Shown here in pieces: positions 1 through 7,848 of a stretch of DNA of 45,582 nucleotides (positions are counted from its first letter, which is position 1; each line of letters opens with the position of its first letter). A program made the position numbers and the translations under genes. The notes beneath the pieces are model-generated. The model had not been told where the DNA came from and searched no databases. It was given only the letters and a program-made list of their open reading frames with translations. The stretch comes from Candidatus Nomurabacteria bacterium. Its GTDB lineage: Bacteria > Patescibacteriota > Minisyncoccia > Phycocordibacterales > UBA9973. The stretch lies in contig JAPLXU010000014.1 of assembly GCA_026395915.1 (NCBI GenBank), forward strand, positions 1-45,582, written 5' to 3'.

Positions 1-184
1 CAAAGACATTGTGAGGATACACAGAGGCATCTCCACTTCTCTTTTAAGGAAAGTATTGAGTTCCATTTTCTTGGTTTCAACTATCGCTCCGAAAAATCGA
101 AAACAAATTTAAAAAGCCACGGTTTATGTACCTTATGCCGACATTTTTGATAATAAAAAAGATGTTGATCGTTTTGTCGAAAGC

Positions 185-754
185 GTGCGTGAATTTAATC
201 AAGTCGAGACAATTACAAGTTTATCTAACTTAAGAAAAACTAATCAGATAGCGCCTAAAGCGCTATCTGAGAATCCGCTTGTTTCTATTGTTACCTGTTG
301 TTTAAATCCAAATCATTTTCATTTTATTTTTAAGCAATTAGTTGATGGCGGAATAGCTAAATTCATGCAAAAATTGCAGGCTGGGTACACTTCTTATTTT
401 AATGTAAAAAATTCTCGCACAGGATCTCTTTTTCAAGGAACTTTTAAGTCAAATCTTATTAGTAATGAAAATTACTTTAATAAAATCCTTGGATATACAA
501 ATAAAAATTATCAGATTCATAGTATTCCAAAAAATAAAATGGATCTTGTTTTTGCAAGCGATCATGAATATGAAAATAATAATTTCAGAATTGTTTCAAA
601 AGAAGAAGGAAAAAGAATTTTAGATATTTTGGGCGGTAATAAAAATTTCAAAAAACATTGCGATGAAATTGTTTCGATTATAAGAGAGGAAAGAGGCAAG
701 GTTTCTCTTTTAGAAGAAGATATCTTACCAGATAGCGCTTTAGGCGCTATCTGA
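185..754 (+). CDS. REP-associated (Y1, IS200-like) tyrosine transposase, 5' end degenerate
   Basis: The product carries the Y1 HUH-transposase core: NPNHFHFIF is the His-x-His metal motif (about residue 38) and AGYTSYFN, about 30 residues later, holds the likely nucleophilic tyrosine, followed by the family's RTGSLFQGTFK segment. Such RAYT proteins move or process short palindromes. The reading frame is open upstream only to 113, where a stop lies, and contains VYVPYADIFDNKKD, a decayed form of the usual N-terminal strand. No ATG is available, so the GTG start is a default and the gene is probably 5'-truncated or frameshifted. Two copies of a 10-11 bp-armed palindrome lie inside the gene, at 244-270 (encoding QIAPKALS) and 729-753 (encoding the last residues). 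The class is clear; activity is doubtful. Confidence 0.75.
   Translation: MREFNQVETITSLSNLRKTNQIAPKALSENPLVSIVTCCLNPNHFHFIFKQLVDGGIAKFMQKLQAGYTSYFNVKNSRTGSLFQGTFKSNLISNENYFNKILGYTNKNYQIHSIPKNKMDLVFASDHEYENNNFRIVSKEEGKRILDILGGNKNFKKHCDEIVSIIREERGKVSLLEEDILPDSALGAI
244..270. repeat. Palindrome family A, copy 1 (in transposase gene)
   Basis: Perfect inverted repeat with 11-bp arms (TCAGATAGCGC / GCGCTATCTGA) around loop CTAAA. It is read in frame as QIAPKALS between the N-terminal helix and the HUH strand of the transposase. Confidence 0.9.
729..753. repeat. Palindrome family A, copy 2 (3' end of transposase gene)
   Basis: Arms CAGATAGCGC / GCGCTATCTG around loop TTTAG, the reverse complement of the copy-1 loop, so the two copies flank the catalytic core in opposite orientation. 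It encodes the C-terminal SALGAI and ends one base before the end of the stop codon. Confidence 0.9.
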
Positions 755-769
755 GAACTAGTTGTCATT

Positions 770-797
770 TTGTTTTTTATTGCTTTTGTATTAAAAT
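770..797 (+). promoter_or_regulatory. Putative promoter of the 804 gene
   Basis: TTGTTT (770-775), a 16-nt spacer and TAAAAT (792-797). Six bases (agaaac) separate the -10 box from ATG 804, so the transcript would start at or next to the start codon. Confidence 0.5.
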
Positions 798-803
798 AGA
801 AAC

Positions 804-2189
804 ATGTCTGAGTTTTTAGAGGCTATTGAGAAAGGGATAATAAAATATTGGAAATGGCTCGTGCTTTTAATTATCATCTACTTTTTGTGGAGATACGATT
901 TGTTGTACGGTCTTTTTGTGCATATTCTGTTTCCATTGATTGGTGTAGTCTTGCTCGGCAAGGTTGCTTGGATTTTATGGGTTCATTACATCCAGCAAGA
1001 TTTTATTTCCGGCATTGATTTTGTTCTCTTGGAGATCATACCTCCGCGCGATGTATTGCGCAGTCCGAAAGCTATGGAGCTTTTTCTCACGAACGCTCTA
1101 TACCATTGGAGTAACAAAGGAGGCAAGGAAGAGTATTGGCAAGGAGCAGTTTGGTTCTGGTTTTCTTTGGAAATCGTGTCTATCGAGGGACAAGTGCATT
1201 TTTATATTCGCACACCGACGCGCGTCCGAGGTCTGATCGAGACCCAAATGTACGCGCAATATCCGCAGGCGCAAATAAAAGAGGTGGAAGACTACACTCT
1301 CGCGGTTGATGAAATAAGCCCAAAGAGTGCTTGGAACGGCTGGGGATGTGAATTCAAATTAGACAGACATTTTGCTTATCCACTTAAAACTTATACCGAT
1401 TTCGGATTGGATAAAGATCCTAAAGAGGAATTCAAAGTTGATCCTATCTCTCCAGTGGTGGAGCTTTTCGGTTCGCTTCAAAAAGGAGAACAAATGTGGG
1501 CGCAGATTATAATCACGCCTTCTAAAAGGTTGTATCACACTCATGGCACCTGGTTCAAGCATCATGACTGGGTGGCAGAGGCAAGAGTTGAAGTAGAAAA
1601 ATTGTTGAAAAGATTTACTCGTACCAACCCAAATCCATTCCATAAGGATGATCCAAGCAAGGCTTCTGTCGAAATGCGTGTTCCGGCGTTTTTGGATGGC
1701 ACGGTTAAAGGGATGAGCGCAAAAACTTCGAAAGTCGGTTTTGAAACTGGCATTCGGGTTTATTACGTTGCAAAAAAGGAGGCTTGGAATATGAGCAACA
1801 GGAGAAATCTTCGTCTTATTTGGCGCCAGTACGCAAAACCAGATTCCAATCAATTGAATCGTCACAATTCAACGCAGGGAGATGCTTTTGGCGGGGTGTT
1901 CACGATTTCCTCTAAATCAGTTATGATTTTAGCAAACAGAATGCTCAAGGAATACAGAGAACGCGCTTTCTTCCATGATTCTCTTCGTCAAAAGATTTTT
2001 TCCAAACGCACTATTCCTTGGCCACTTTCCAGTATGTTTCATCCGGTGTATTTTCACGAACTGACTTATGTTTTGAATGTGGAGGAGATCGCGACAATGT
2101 GGCACTTCCCAGGTCAGATTTTGAAGGTTCCTACTTTGGAACGTATCGAATCAAAGGAAGCTTCTCCGCCTACAAATTTGCCGACATAA
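804..2189 (+). CDS. Membrane-anchored conserved protein of unknown function
   Basis: The 461-residue product begins with a short charged segment and two hydrophobic helices (about residues 18-35 and 38-60). A long soluble part of mixed alpha/beta character follows, with many Trp and Tyr (WSNKGGKEEYWQGAVWFWFSLEI) and a C-terminal region containing RTIPWPLSSMFHPVYFHELTYV. There is no recognisable catalytic motif. The N-terminal anchors without a cleavable signal place it in the membrane, probably with a cytoplasmic soluble part. From memory, similar proteins occur in Parcubacteria near VirD4/HerA-like ATPases, but no such ATPase is adjacent here. The next gene, mltG, starts 4 nt after the stop, so the two are probably co-transcribed. 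Confidence 0.7.
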   Translation: MSEFLEAIEKGIIKYWKWLVLLIIIYFLWRYDLLYGLFVHILFPLIGVVLLGKVAWILWVHYIQQDFISGIDFVLLEIIPPRDVLRSPKAMELFLTNALYHWSNKGGKEEYWQGAVWFWFSLEIVSIEGQVHFYIRTPTRVRGLIETQMYAQYPQAQIKEVEDYTLAVDEISPKSAWNGWGCEFKLDRHFAYPLKTYTDFGLDKDPKEEFKVDPISPVVELFGSLQKGEQMWAQIIITPSKRLYHTHGTWFKHHDWVAEARVEVEKLLKRFTRTNPNPFHKDDPSKASVEMRVPAFLDGTVKGMSAKTSKVGFETGIRVYYVAKKEAWNMSNRRNLRLIWRQYAKPDSNQLNRHNSTQGDAFGGVFTISSKSVMILANRMLKEYRERAFFHDSLRQKIFSKRTIPWPLSSMFHPVYFHELTYVLNVEEIATMWHFPGQILKVPTLERIESKEASPPTNLPT

Positions 2190-2193
2190 AATC

Positions 2194-3084
2194 ATGGATT
2201 TCTTTTCTGACAACAAACGAGCATTCAGTGTAGTTGCGCTTTTTGCGTTATTTTGTCTTTTCTTTTACTTTTTTATTTCTCCACCGTCAAATTTTCCAGC
2301 AGGAACAGTTGTAAAAATAGGATACGGAAACGGCTTGCGGAATGTGTCCTTAAAATTAAAAAATGAACACGTTATTCGTTCGCGTCTGGTATTCGAAGCC
2401 CTGATAATAATTTTTGGCGGAGAAAAACGGGCTGTATCGTCAAATTATTATTTTGAAAATAAACTGTCGGTTTGGGAAGTCGCGCGAAGAATATCAAAGG
2501 GCGAGAGCCATCTAGCGCCCATCGCTGTCACTATTCCAGAAGGATTTAACACGGCAGAGATTGCCGGCGCTTTCGCCATAAAGTTGGCAGATTTCAACAA
2601 AGATAATTTTCTTTTTAAAACAAAAAATTTAGAAGGAAGTCTCTTCCCTGATACTTATTTTTTCCTTACGACTGACAATGAGGTGGATGTAATAAAATCT
2701 ATGAGCGAGAATTTTGACAAAAAAATACTGACACTCAGGTCGGAAATAACTCTCTCTGGTAAAACTGAAAAAGAAATTTTGACAATGGCTTCGATAATCG
2801 AAGCAGAAGCGAAAGGAGACGCAGACAGAGGATTCATTTCTGGAATTTTATGGAAGAGGCTGTCTATCGGCATGCCTCTCCAAGTTGATTCCGCGCCTGA
2901 AACTTATAAAACGAAAGGGCTTCCGAAAAATCCTATCAACAATCCCGGTCTCGAAGCTATAAAAGCTGCCATTCATCCGCAAAGTTCGCCTTATCTTTAT
3001 TATCTTCACGACAAAGAAGGTGTCATCCACTATGCAAAATCATTCGCCGAACATAGGCGAAATGTGCTAAAGTATTTGCCATAA
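2194..3084 (+). CDS. mltG: Endolytic murein transglycosylase MltG (YceG-like)
   Basis: MltG cleaves nascent glycan strands in the periplasm and sets their length. The 296-residue product has an N-terminal transmembrane helix (about 12-32, AFSVVALFALFCLFFYFF). A LysM-like stretch follows, then the YceG catalytic domain with the family signature ASIIEAEAKGDADRGFISGI, whose Glu pair includes the catalytic residue, and the C-terminal LPKNPINNPGLEAIKAAIHP block typical of the family. Length is slightly under the E. coli enzyme (340). The gene follows the 804 gene by 4 nt, and its stop overlaps the mnmA start by one base, indicating an operon with translational coupling. It implies that this organism builds peptidoglycan. 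Confidence 0.93.
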   Translation: MDFFSDNKRAFSVVALFALFCLFFYFFISPPSNFPAGTVVKIGYGNGLRNVSLKLKNEHVIRSRLVFEALIIIFGGEKRAVSSNYYFENKLSVWEVARRISKGESHLAPIAVTIPEGFNTAEIAGAFAIKLADFNKDNFLFKTKNLEGSLFPDTYFFLTTDNEVDVIKSMSENFDKKILTLRSEITLSGKTEKEILTMASIIEAEAKGDADRGFISGILWKRLSIGMPLQVDSAPETYKTKGLPKNPINNPGLEAIKAAIHPQSSPYLYYLHDKEGVIHYAKSFAEHRRNVLKYLP

Positions 3085-4283
3085 TGAAAAAGAAGATTGT
3101 TTTTGTTGGAATATCCGGAGGAGTGGATTCTGCTGTTTCAGCGGCGCTTCTCCAAAAAGAGGGCCACGAAGTTGTCGGAGTTTTCATCAAGACTTGGCAT
3201 CCAGATTTCTTAGTTTGTAACGAGGAAGAAGAACGACACGACGCTATGCGTGTGGCAGCCCATTTGAATATTCCGTTTTTAACTTTTAACTTCGAAGATG
3301 TTTATAAAAAAGAAGTTGCGGATTATATGATTCACGAATATAAAATGGGACGGACACCGAATCCCGACGTTATGTGCAACAAAGAAGTGAAATTCGGCGC
3401 GTTCCTCAAAAAAGCGCTCGCCATGGGCGCTGATTATGTCGCGACTGGGCACTACGCCCGCTTAGAGCGGGCAAGTAGAAAGTTGCAAGTTCTTAAAGTT
3501 TGTAAAGGCAAAAAACTTTATAAACTTGATGAACTTTATAAACTTTTAACTGGGTGCGATAGCACTAAGGATCAGAGCTATTTTTTGTGGACATTGAAGC
3601 AGGAACAATTGCGAAAGATTTTATTTCCAGTTGGACATCTAAAAAAGACCGAGGTTCGCAAGTTGGCGAAAAAGTTTCATTTGCCTGTAGCAGAGAAAAA
3701 AGATAGTCAGGGCATCTGCTTTTTGGGTGACATAGATTTGAAAGGATTTTTGAAGCATTACATAAAGCCAAAAAAAGGAAAAGTTTACAACGCGGAAGGA
3801 AAAGAAATAGGTTTTCATGAAGGAGCTGTTTTCAACACGCTCGGAGAGCGACACGGTTTTACTATCACGAAAAAGAATCCGAATGACGGCGCGTATTATG
3901 TCGTCGGCAAAGATATTAATAAAAATATTTTATTTGTGTCGCAAAAATCTCCCCTCCTTGTTTCTGCAAGGTCTTGCCTTGCAGAAAGGGGGAGTAAATT
4001 AAAATTCACCTCACCCCGACCCTCTCCTTGTCAAGGAGAGGGGGTAGTAATACGACTTGAAGACGTGAATTGGATTTCTGAAAACTACCCGCTAGAAACC
4101 AAAAGCTATACCTGCCAGGTTCGCTATCACGGAGAATTTTTGCCGTGCAAAATAAAAGCCGAAGGTCCTGAGCGTAGTCGAAGGGCAGAAGTTATTTTTG
4201 AAAAACCAGTTTTGGTGGCTTCGGGCCAGTCTTGTGTTATCTATGATGGAGATGTCTGTCTCGGCGGGGGAGTTGTGATGTAA
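3084..4283 (+). CDS. mnmA: tRNA-specific 2-thiouridylase MnmA, with several repeat-derived inserts
   Basis: MnmA thiolates U34 of Lys, Glu and Gln tRNAs. The PP-loop SGGVDSAVSAALL is at residues 9-21. The catalytic-cysteine segments are PDVMCNKEVKFG and DSQGICFLG, and KDQSYFLW precedes the tRNA-binding part. The protein is 399 residues, about 30-40 longer than usual. The excess falls in repetitive DNA: an AAACTTTATAAACTT-like tract near residues 130-155, a palindrome at 3951-3991 (SARSCLAERGS), a palindrome at 4008-4044 (SPRPSPCQGEG) and a GAGCGTAGTCGAAGGG element near 4168-4187 (GPERSRRAE). All keep the frame and lie outside catalytic motifs. The start overlaps the mltG stop. Confidence 0.95.
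   Translation: MKKKIVFVGISGGVDSAVSAALLQKEGHEVVGVFIKTWHPDFLVCNEEEERHDAMRVAAHLNIPFLTFNFEDVYKKEVADYMIHEYKMGRTPNPDVMCNKEVKFGAFLKKALAMGADYVATGHYARLERASRKLQVLKVCKGKKLYKLDELYKLLTGCDSTKDQSYFLWTLKQEQLRKILFPVGHLKKTEVRKLAKKFHLPVAEKKDSQGICFLGDIDLKGFLKHYIKPKKGKVYNAEGKEIGFHEGAVFNTLGERHGFTITKKNPNDGAYYVVGKDINKNILFVSQKSPLLVSARSCLAERGSKLKFTSPRPSPCQGEGVVIRLEDVNWISENYPLETKSYTCQVRYHGEFLPCKIKAEGPERSRRAEVIFEKPVLVASGQSCVIYDGDVCLGGGVVM
3951..3991. repeat. In-frame palindrome within mnmA
   Basis: TTTCTGCAAG (3961-3970) and CTTGCAGAAA (3978-3987) form a perfect 10-bp stem, with outer CCCC/GGGG. It encodes the non-conserved stretch LLVSARSCLAERGS. Confidence 0.8.
4008..4044. repeat. Palindrome family D, copy 1 (in mnmA)
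   Basis: CCCTCTCCTTG / CAAGGAGAGGG (4020-4030, 4032-4042) preceded by TCACCTCACCCC. The same unit, reverse-complemented, lies between two genes at 15664-15710. Here it is translated in frame as SPRPSPCQGEG. Confidence 0.85.
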
Positions 4284-4315
4284 TTTACTGCCTTCTCTTT
4301 TTTTATTTTTCATTA

Positions 4316-4321
4316 TATACT
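4316..4321 (+). promoter_or_regulatory. -10 box for the MgtC-like gene, leaderless arrangement
   Basis: TATACT followed by 6 nt (gtatct) and then ATG 4328. No Shine-Dalgarno sequence is present. Confidence 0.5.
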
Positions 4322-4327
4322 GTATCT

Positions 4328-4798
4328 ATGACACAATTTTTTACACAAAATAGCGATATCATTTTAAAACTAGTCGTTGCGGTTCTGCTCGGGATTTTAA
4401 TCGGCGGGGAGAGGCTCTTGGTGCACAAAGACGCTGGCATGAAGACTCATGCTCTCGTTTCTCTCGGTTCAGCAGTTTTTATAATTATTTCTGAAATGAT
4501 AGCTCTTAAATATGGGAATGGTAATCTTGATCCAACTAGAATTGCTTCACAAATAATTGTCGGCATAGGATTCTTGGGCGCTGGTTCAATCATATTTCAA
4601 GGCAACAGGTTGCTCGGTTTGACGACGGCAGGCGGGCTTTGGGTGACGGCTGGCATAGGTATGGCCGCCGGATTTGGGTTTTACAGCTTGGCAACGATCA
4701 CGACTATTCTCGTGCTTCTCGTTCTTATCGTGGTGAATGTGTTCGAGAAGCCTATTAGAAGAATTTCTGACAACATAGATAAAATTGACATGAGCTAG
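4328..4798 (+). CDS. MgtC/SapB-family membrane protein
   Basis: The 156-residue protein has four predicted transmembrane helices and the MgtC N-terminal-domain signatures: LGILIGGERLLVHKDAGMKTHALVSLGSA (about 21-49), RIASQIIVGIGFLGAGSIIF (about 76-95) and LTTAGGLWVTAGIGMAAGFG (about 102-121). The family includes the Salmonella MgtC virulence and Mg-starvation factor, but most members have unproven function. Only the N-terminal membrane domain is present, without the ACT-like C-terminal domain of longer members. It stands alone with its own -10 box. No Mg-responsive leader is visible upstream. Confidence 0.9.
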   Translation: MTQFFTQNSDIILKLVVAVLLGILIGGERLLVHKDAGMKTHALVSLGSAVFIIISEMIALKYGNGNLDPTRIASQIIVGIGFLGAGSIIFQGNRLLGLTTAGGLWVTAGIGMAAGFGFYSLATITTILVLLVLIVVNVFEKPIRRISDNIDKIDMS

Positions 4799-4819
4799 CG
4801 CGCAGATCTATGAGATGAA

Positions 4820-4939
4820 ATCCCGTTAGAAGCCGCGGTCGCAGTTTAATACATACTAATGTTGATAAGAAACATAAAATTTAATAATATAACTAAACAG
4901 GATAACGGTTTTCTGACCGCGACCTGCTTCTAACGGGAT
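4820..4939 (+). promoter_or_regulatory. Long inverted repeat reaching into the alaS start codon
   Basis: ATCCCGTTAGAAGC (4820-4833) is the perfect reverse complement of GCTTCTAACGGGAT (4926-4939), whose last two bases are the A and T of the alaS ATG. A second pairing, CGCGGTC (4834-4840) with GACCGCG (4915-4921), extends the stem. The structure encloses a possible 24-codon ORF (4859-4933). It could be a regulatory leader or a mobile palindromic element; neither is proven. Confidence 0.55.
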
Positions 4940-6602
4940 GAAATCAGATGAAATTCGGTCAAGATTTTTAAAATTTTTTTCCGCCAGAGGCGGATCCGCC
5001 TTGGGCGGAGAAGGACATAAAATAATTCCTTCAGCTTCGCTTGTTCCCGGGGACCCTTCAGTTTTGTTCACTACTGCCGGTATGCAACAGTTCAAACCGT
5101 ATTATACAAATCCCGGCAATGCGGATAAAGATTTTGGAAGCAGAAATATTGTTACTGTGCAGAAATGTATTCGCACTGGTGACATAGACGAAGTGGGTGA
5201 TGCTACGCATCTGACCTTTTTTGAAATGCTTGGGAATTTTTCATTTGGCGGTTACGGCAGACGTGAAGCTATAACTTATGCTTATGATTTCATCACCAAA
5301 GAGCTCGGATTGAAAATTTCCTATGTGACTGTTTATAAAGGCGAAGGAGTGGTGCCAAAAGATGAGGAATCAAAAAATATTTGGAAAGAACTGGATTCTG
5401 ATCTTGAAATTAGGGAGGACGGCAAGGATGTTTTTTGGGGACCGACGGGGGACTCAGGTCCATGTGGACCGACAACTGAAATTTATTGTAAGAATGCAGA
5501 TGGACAAGATGTGGAAATTTGGAATATAGTTTTTAATGAATATTTTTGCGAAGGTTCTCGAGAAAAACTAGATCGAGGCGAAGCCAATCTAAAAAAATTA
5601 GATATATTAGGTATCGATACTGGTATGGGACTGGAGCGATTGCTCGCGACTGTGCAGAACAAAAAAAGTGTTTACGAAACAGATGTTTTTAATAATGAAA
5701 AAACCAAAGATGAACGAATCATTGCCGATCATATCAAAGCCTCTCTTTTTATAATTGCAGACGGGGTGGAACCTTCGAATACTGGCAGAGGGTATGTATT
5801 GAGAAGATTGATAAGACGAGCCGTCAGATTTTCTAAAGAACCCTTAACAGGACAAATAAAGAAAATAAAAAAAGTTTACAATGGAATGTATGCTCTTGAT
5901 GACAAGGGCGAGATTGAAAGAGAGGAAAATAAATTCAGGGAAACTCTCGAGCGTGGCATGAAAGAATTTGAAAAAGGTATTGATCCATTTGTTCTGGCTA
6001 CAACATATGGTTTTCCGATTGAATTGACGCTAGAACTTTCAAAAGAAAAAAATATCAAAGTCGATCTAGAAGATTTCAATAAAAAAATGGCCGAACATCA
6101 AAAACTTTCACAAACAGCTTCCGCTGGCATGTTCAAGGGTGGGCTCACTGATGCCGGAGAAGAAACAACAAGATTGCATACAGCTACGCATTTATTAAAT
6201 GCCGCGCTTCGGCTCGTGCTCGGCAATCATGTCACGCAGAAGGGAAGCAATATCACCAAAGAGCGTTTGCGTTTTGATTTCACACATCCGCAAAAAATGA
6301 CTGAAGAAGAAAAGAAAAGAGTCGAGGAAATTGTGAATGATAAAATTGCTGAAGAATTGCCTGTTGGTTTTGTGGAAATGCCAAAAATCGAGGCAGAAAA
6401 GATCGCCGTGCATTCTTTTAACGAAAAATACGGCGATATTGTGAAGGTTTATTCGATAGGAGACGAGAAAACTGGGTATTTCAGCAAAGAATTCTGTGGT
6501 GGTCCGCATGTTTCAAACACAAGCGAATTGGGTAAATTTAAAATTTTGAAAGAAGAAGCGGTGGCGCAAGGCGTGAGGCGTATAAAAGCCGTGCTCATAT
6601 AG
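4938..6602 (+). CDS. alaS: Alanyl-tRNA synthetase, short form lacking the C-Ala domain
   Basis: The enzyme charges tRNA-Ala. The N-terminal class II catalytic domain is clear (TTAGMQQFKPYY, GDATHLTFFEMLGNFSFGGYG, WGPTGDSGPCGPTTEIY, GIDTGMGLERLLA). The tRNA-recognition part has NTGRGYVLRRLIRRAVR. The editing domain keeps both zinc-ligand motifs, HTATHLLNAAL and CGGPHVSN. At 554 residues it ends right after the editing domain, while typical bacterial AlaRS are near 870 and have DHHA1/C-Ala; the protein terminates in QGVRRIKAVLI with a normal stop, so this is a natural short form. A 30-bp palindrome (4980-5009) adds SARGGSALGG after the first helix, in place of the usual short FF-KxxGH link. Confidence 0.95.
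   Translation: MKSDEIRSRFLKFFSARGGSALGGEGHKIIPSASLVPGDPSVLFTTAGMQQFKPYYTNPGNADKDFGSRNIVTVQKCIRTGDIDEVGDATHLTFFEMLGNFSFGGYGRREAITYAYDFITKELGLKISYVTVYKGEGVVPKDEESKNIWKELDSDLEIREDGKDVFWGPTGDSGPCGPTTEIYCKNADGQDVEIWNIVFNEYFCEGSREKLDRGEANLKKLDILGIDTGMGLERLLATVQNKKSVYETDVFNNEKTKDERIIADHIKASLFIIADGVEPSNTGRGYVLRRLIRRAVRFSKEPLTGQIKKIKKVYNGMYALDDKGEIEREENKFRETLERGMKEFEKGIDPFVLATTYGFPIELTLELSKEKNIKVDLEDFNKKMAEHQKLSQTASAGMFKGGLTDAGEETTRLHTATHLLNAALRLVLGNHVTQKGSNITKERLRFDFTHPQKMTEEEKKRVEEIVNDKIAEELPVGFVEMPKIEAEKIAVHSFNEKYGDIVKVYSIGDEKTGYFSKEFCGGPHVSNTSELGKFKILKEEAVAQGVRRIKAVLI
4980..5009. repeat. Palindrome family B, copy 1 (in alaS)
   Basis: A 30-bp unit of alternating TCCGCC and GGCGGA hexamers separated by AGA and TTG, exactly ten codons (SARGGSALGG, residues 15-24 of AlaRS). 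Same unit at 26596-26625 and 38140-38169. Confidence 0.92.
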
Positions 6603-6610
6603 TTTACTTG

Positions 6611-6619
6611 TGTTATAAT
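6611..6619 (+). promoter_or_regulatory. Extended -10 box (TGTTATAAT) for the 6627 gene
   Basis: TG-T-TATAAT ends 7 nt before ATG 6627, consistent with a leaderless transcript. Confidence 0.6.
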
Positions 6620-6626
6620 TTATTGG

Positions 6627-7844
6627 ATGGGAATTTTTTGGGAAAATAAAAAAGAGGGCGAGTTGATTTTGGTTTTTCATATTGGATCTTCCTTTGTCGG
6701 AGGGGCGTTTTTTTTGACGCAAAAATCCGGAATTCCGAAAATTGTTTTTTCCATTCGCGAACCGATTGCTCTTGAAGAAAATATCGAGGCTGACCGATTT
6801 TTATCTTTGACGATGAAATCTTTGGAAATCGTCGTTCACCGAATCCATAAGGCTGGTATCGGCGCTCCGAAAGAAATTTTCTGCGTTCTCTCCTCACTCT
6901 GGCATGTTTCGCAAACCAGAATCATAAAACTCGAAAAAAATACGCCGTTTTTGTTTACCGAAAAATTAGCTCTGGAGTTGATTAAAAAAGAGCAGACTCT
7001 GTTTGAAGAAGAGTATTCGGCAAAATATTCACATCCCGGCGTCAAAACTCGCTTAATCGAACTGAAAAATATAAAAGTTATGTTAAACGGCTACGAAACG
7101 CCGAAACCGCTCAATCAAAAAGGTAGCGATCTCGAGATGACCGTTTTTATCGGAATGAGTGATGAGGAAATTTTAGGAAAGATTGAAAAGACAATCATGG
7201 AACATTTTTCTTTTAAAAAAATAAATTTTTCTTCTTTCACTTTTTCTTCTTTTGCTGTAGTTCGCGATATGCATATGCGCGGAGGTGATTTTCTTCTGAT
7301 TAGTGTCGGTGGAGAAGCGACAAGCATTTCTATGGTGAAGAAAAATATATTGCATGAATCAATTTGTTTTCCTCTTGGTCTCAATTTCATAACGCGCCAA
7401 GTTGCGTCGCTCTCGGGCTCTTCGCTTGATGAAGCGGAATCCCTCGTGTCTCTTTTCAAAGACGGTCATGCGACGAAACCTGTAGAAAAAAAGATTAGTC
7501 CGATTATCGACAAATCAAAAGCAGAATGGCTTCACAAATTTCAAGAATCCCTAGCCAATCTTTCAAATGACATTTCTGTCCCCGCGACTATTTATCTCGT
7601 TGTGGACAAGGAGATGGCCGATTTCTTTTCAGAAACAATTAAAAGTGAGCAATTCAATCAATACACTCTGACTGAATCAAAATTCGATGTGATCTTTTTG
7701 GGCGCAAAAGTTCTCCATGAATTGGCCCAGTTCGAAGAAGATGCCATACGTGATCCGTTTTTGGTTATTGATTCCATTTATATCAATCGATTTATAACCA
7801 ACCCTGCCAATCCCACAAAACGTGGGGAAATTGCGCGAATATAA
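6627..7844 (+). CDS. FtsA/PilM-like actin-fold protein
   Basis: The 405-residue product looks like an actin-like ATPase of the FtsA/PilM group. It has an N-terminal phosphate-1-like strand (LILVFHIGSSFVGGAFF, about 12-28), a second-domain strand DFLLISVGGEATSISMV (about 219-235) matching phosphate 2, and ICFPLGLNFITRQVA, as seen in PilM/FtsA before the second adenosine region. The insert between them would correspond to the SHS2-like (1C) domain. No transmembrane segment is visible. The next gene encodes a membrane-anchored surface protein whose start overlaps this stop region, similar to PilM with PilN/PilO partners. Family assignment is by pattern only; which process it serves (pilus or division) is open. 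Confidence 0.6.
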   Translation: MGIFWENKKEGELILVFHIGSSFVGGAFFLTQKSGIPKIVFSIREPIALEENIEADRFLSLTMKSLEIVVHRIHKAGIGAPKEIFCVLSSLWHVSQTRIIKLEKNTPFLFTEKLALELIKKEQTLFEEEYSAKYSHPGVKTRLIELKNIKVMLNGYETPKPLNQKGSDLEMTVFIGMSDEEILGKIEKTIMEHFSFKKINFSSFTFSSFAVVRDMHMRGGDFLLISVGGEATSISMVKKNILHESICFPLGLNFITRQVASLSGSSLDEAESLVSLFKDGHATKPVEKKISPIIDKSKAEWLHKFQESLANLSNDISVPATIYLVVDKEMADFFSETIKSEQFNQYTLTESKFDVIFLGAKVLHELAQFEEDAIRDPFLVIDSIYINRFITNPANPTKRGEIARI

Positions 7845-7848
7845 TTTT

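Noticed and set aside
1-184. A gene in the first 184 bases
   Set aside because: Only the decayed 5' end of the transposase (open from 113) can be recognised; no start codon or other coding signal is visible.
562-768. Minus-strand ORF in the transposase gene
   Set aside because: It is the antisense shadow of the transposase and the palindrome; it has no independent features.
4799-4937. T-box or other known riboswitch upstream of alaS
   Set aside because: The conserved T-box element (AGGGTGG-type) and specifier-loop arrangement are absent; only a long inverted repeat is visible.
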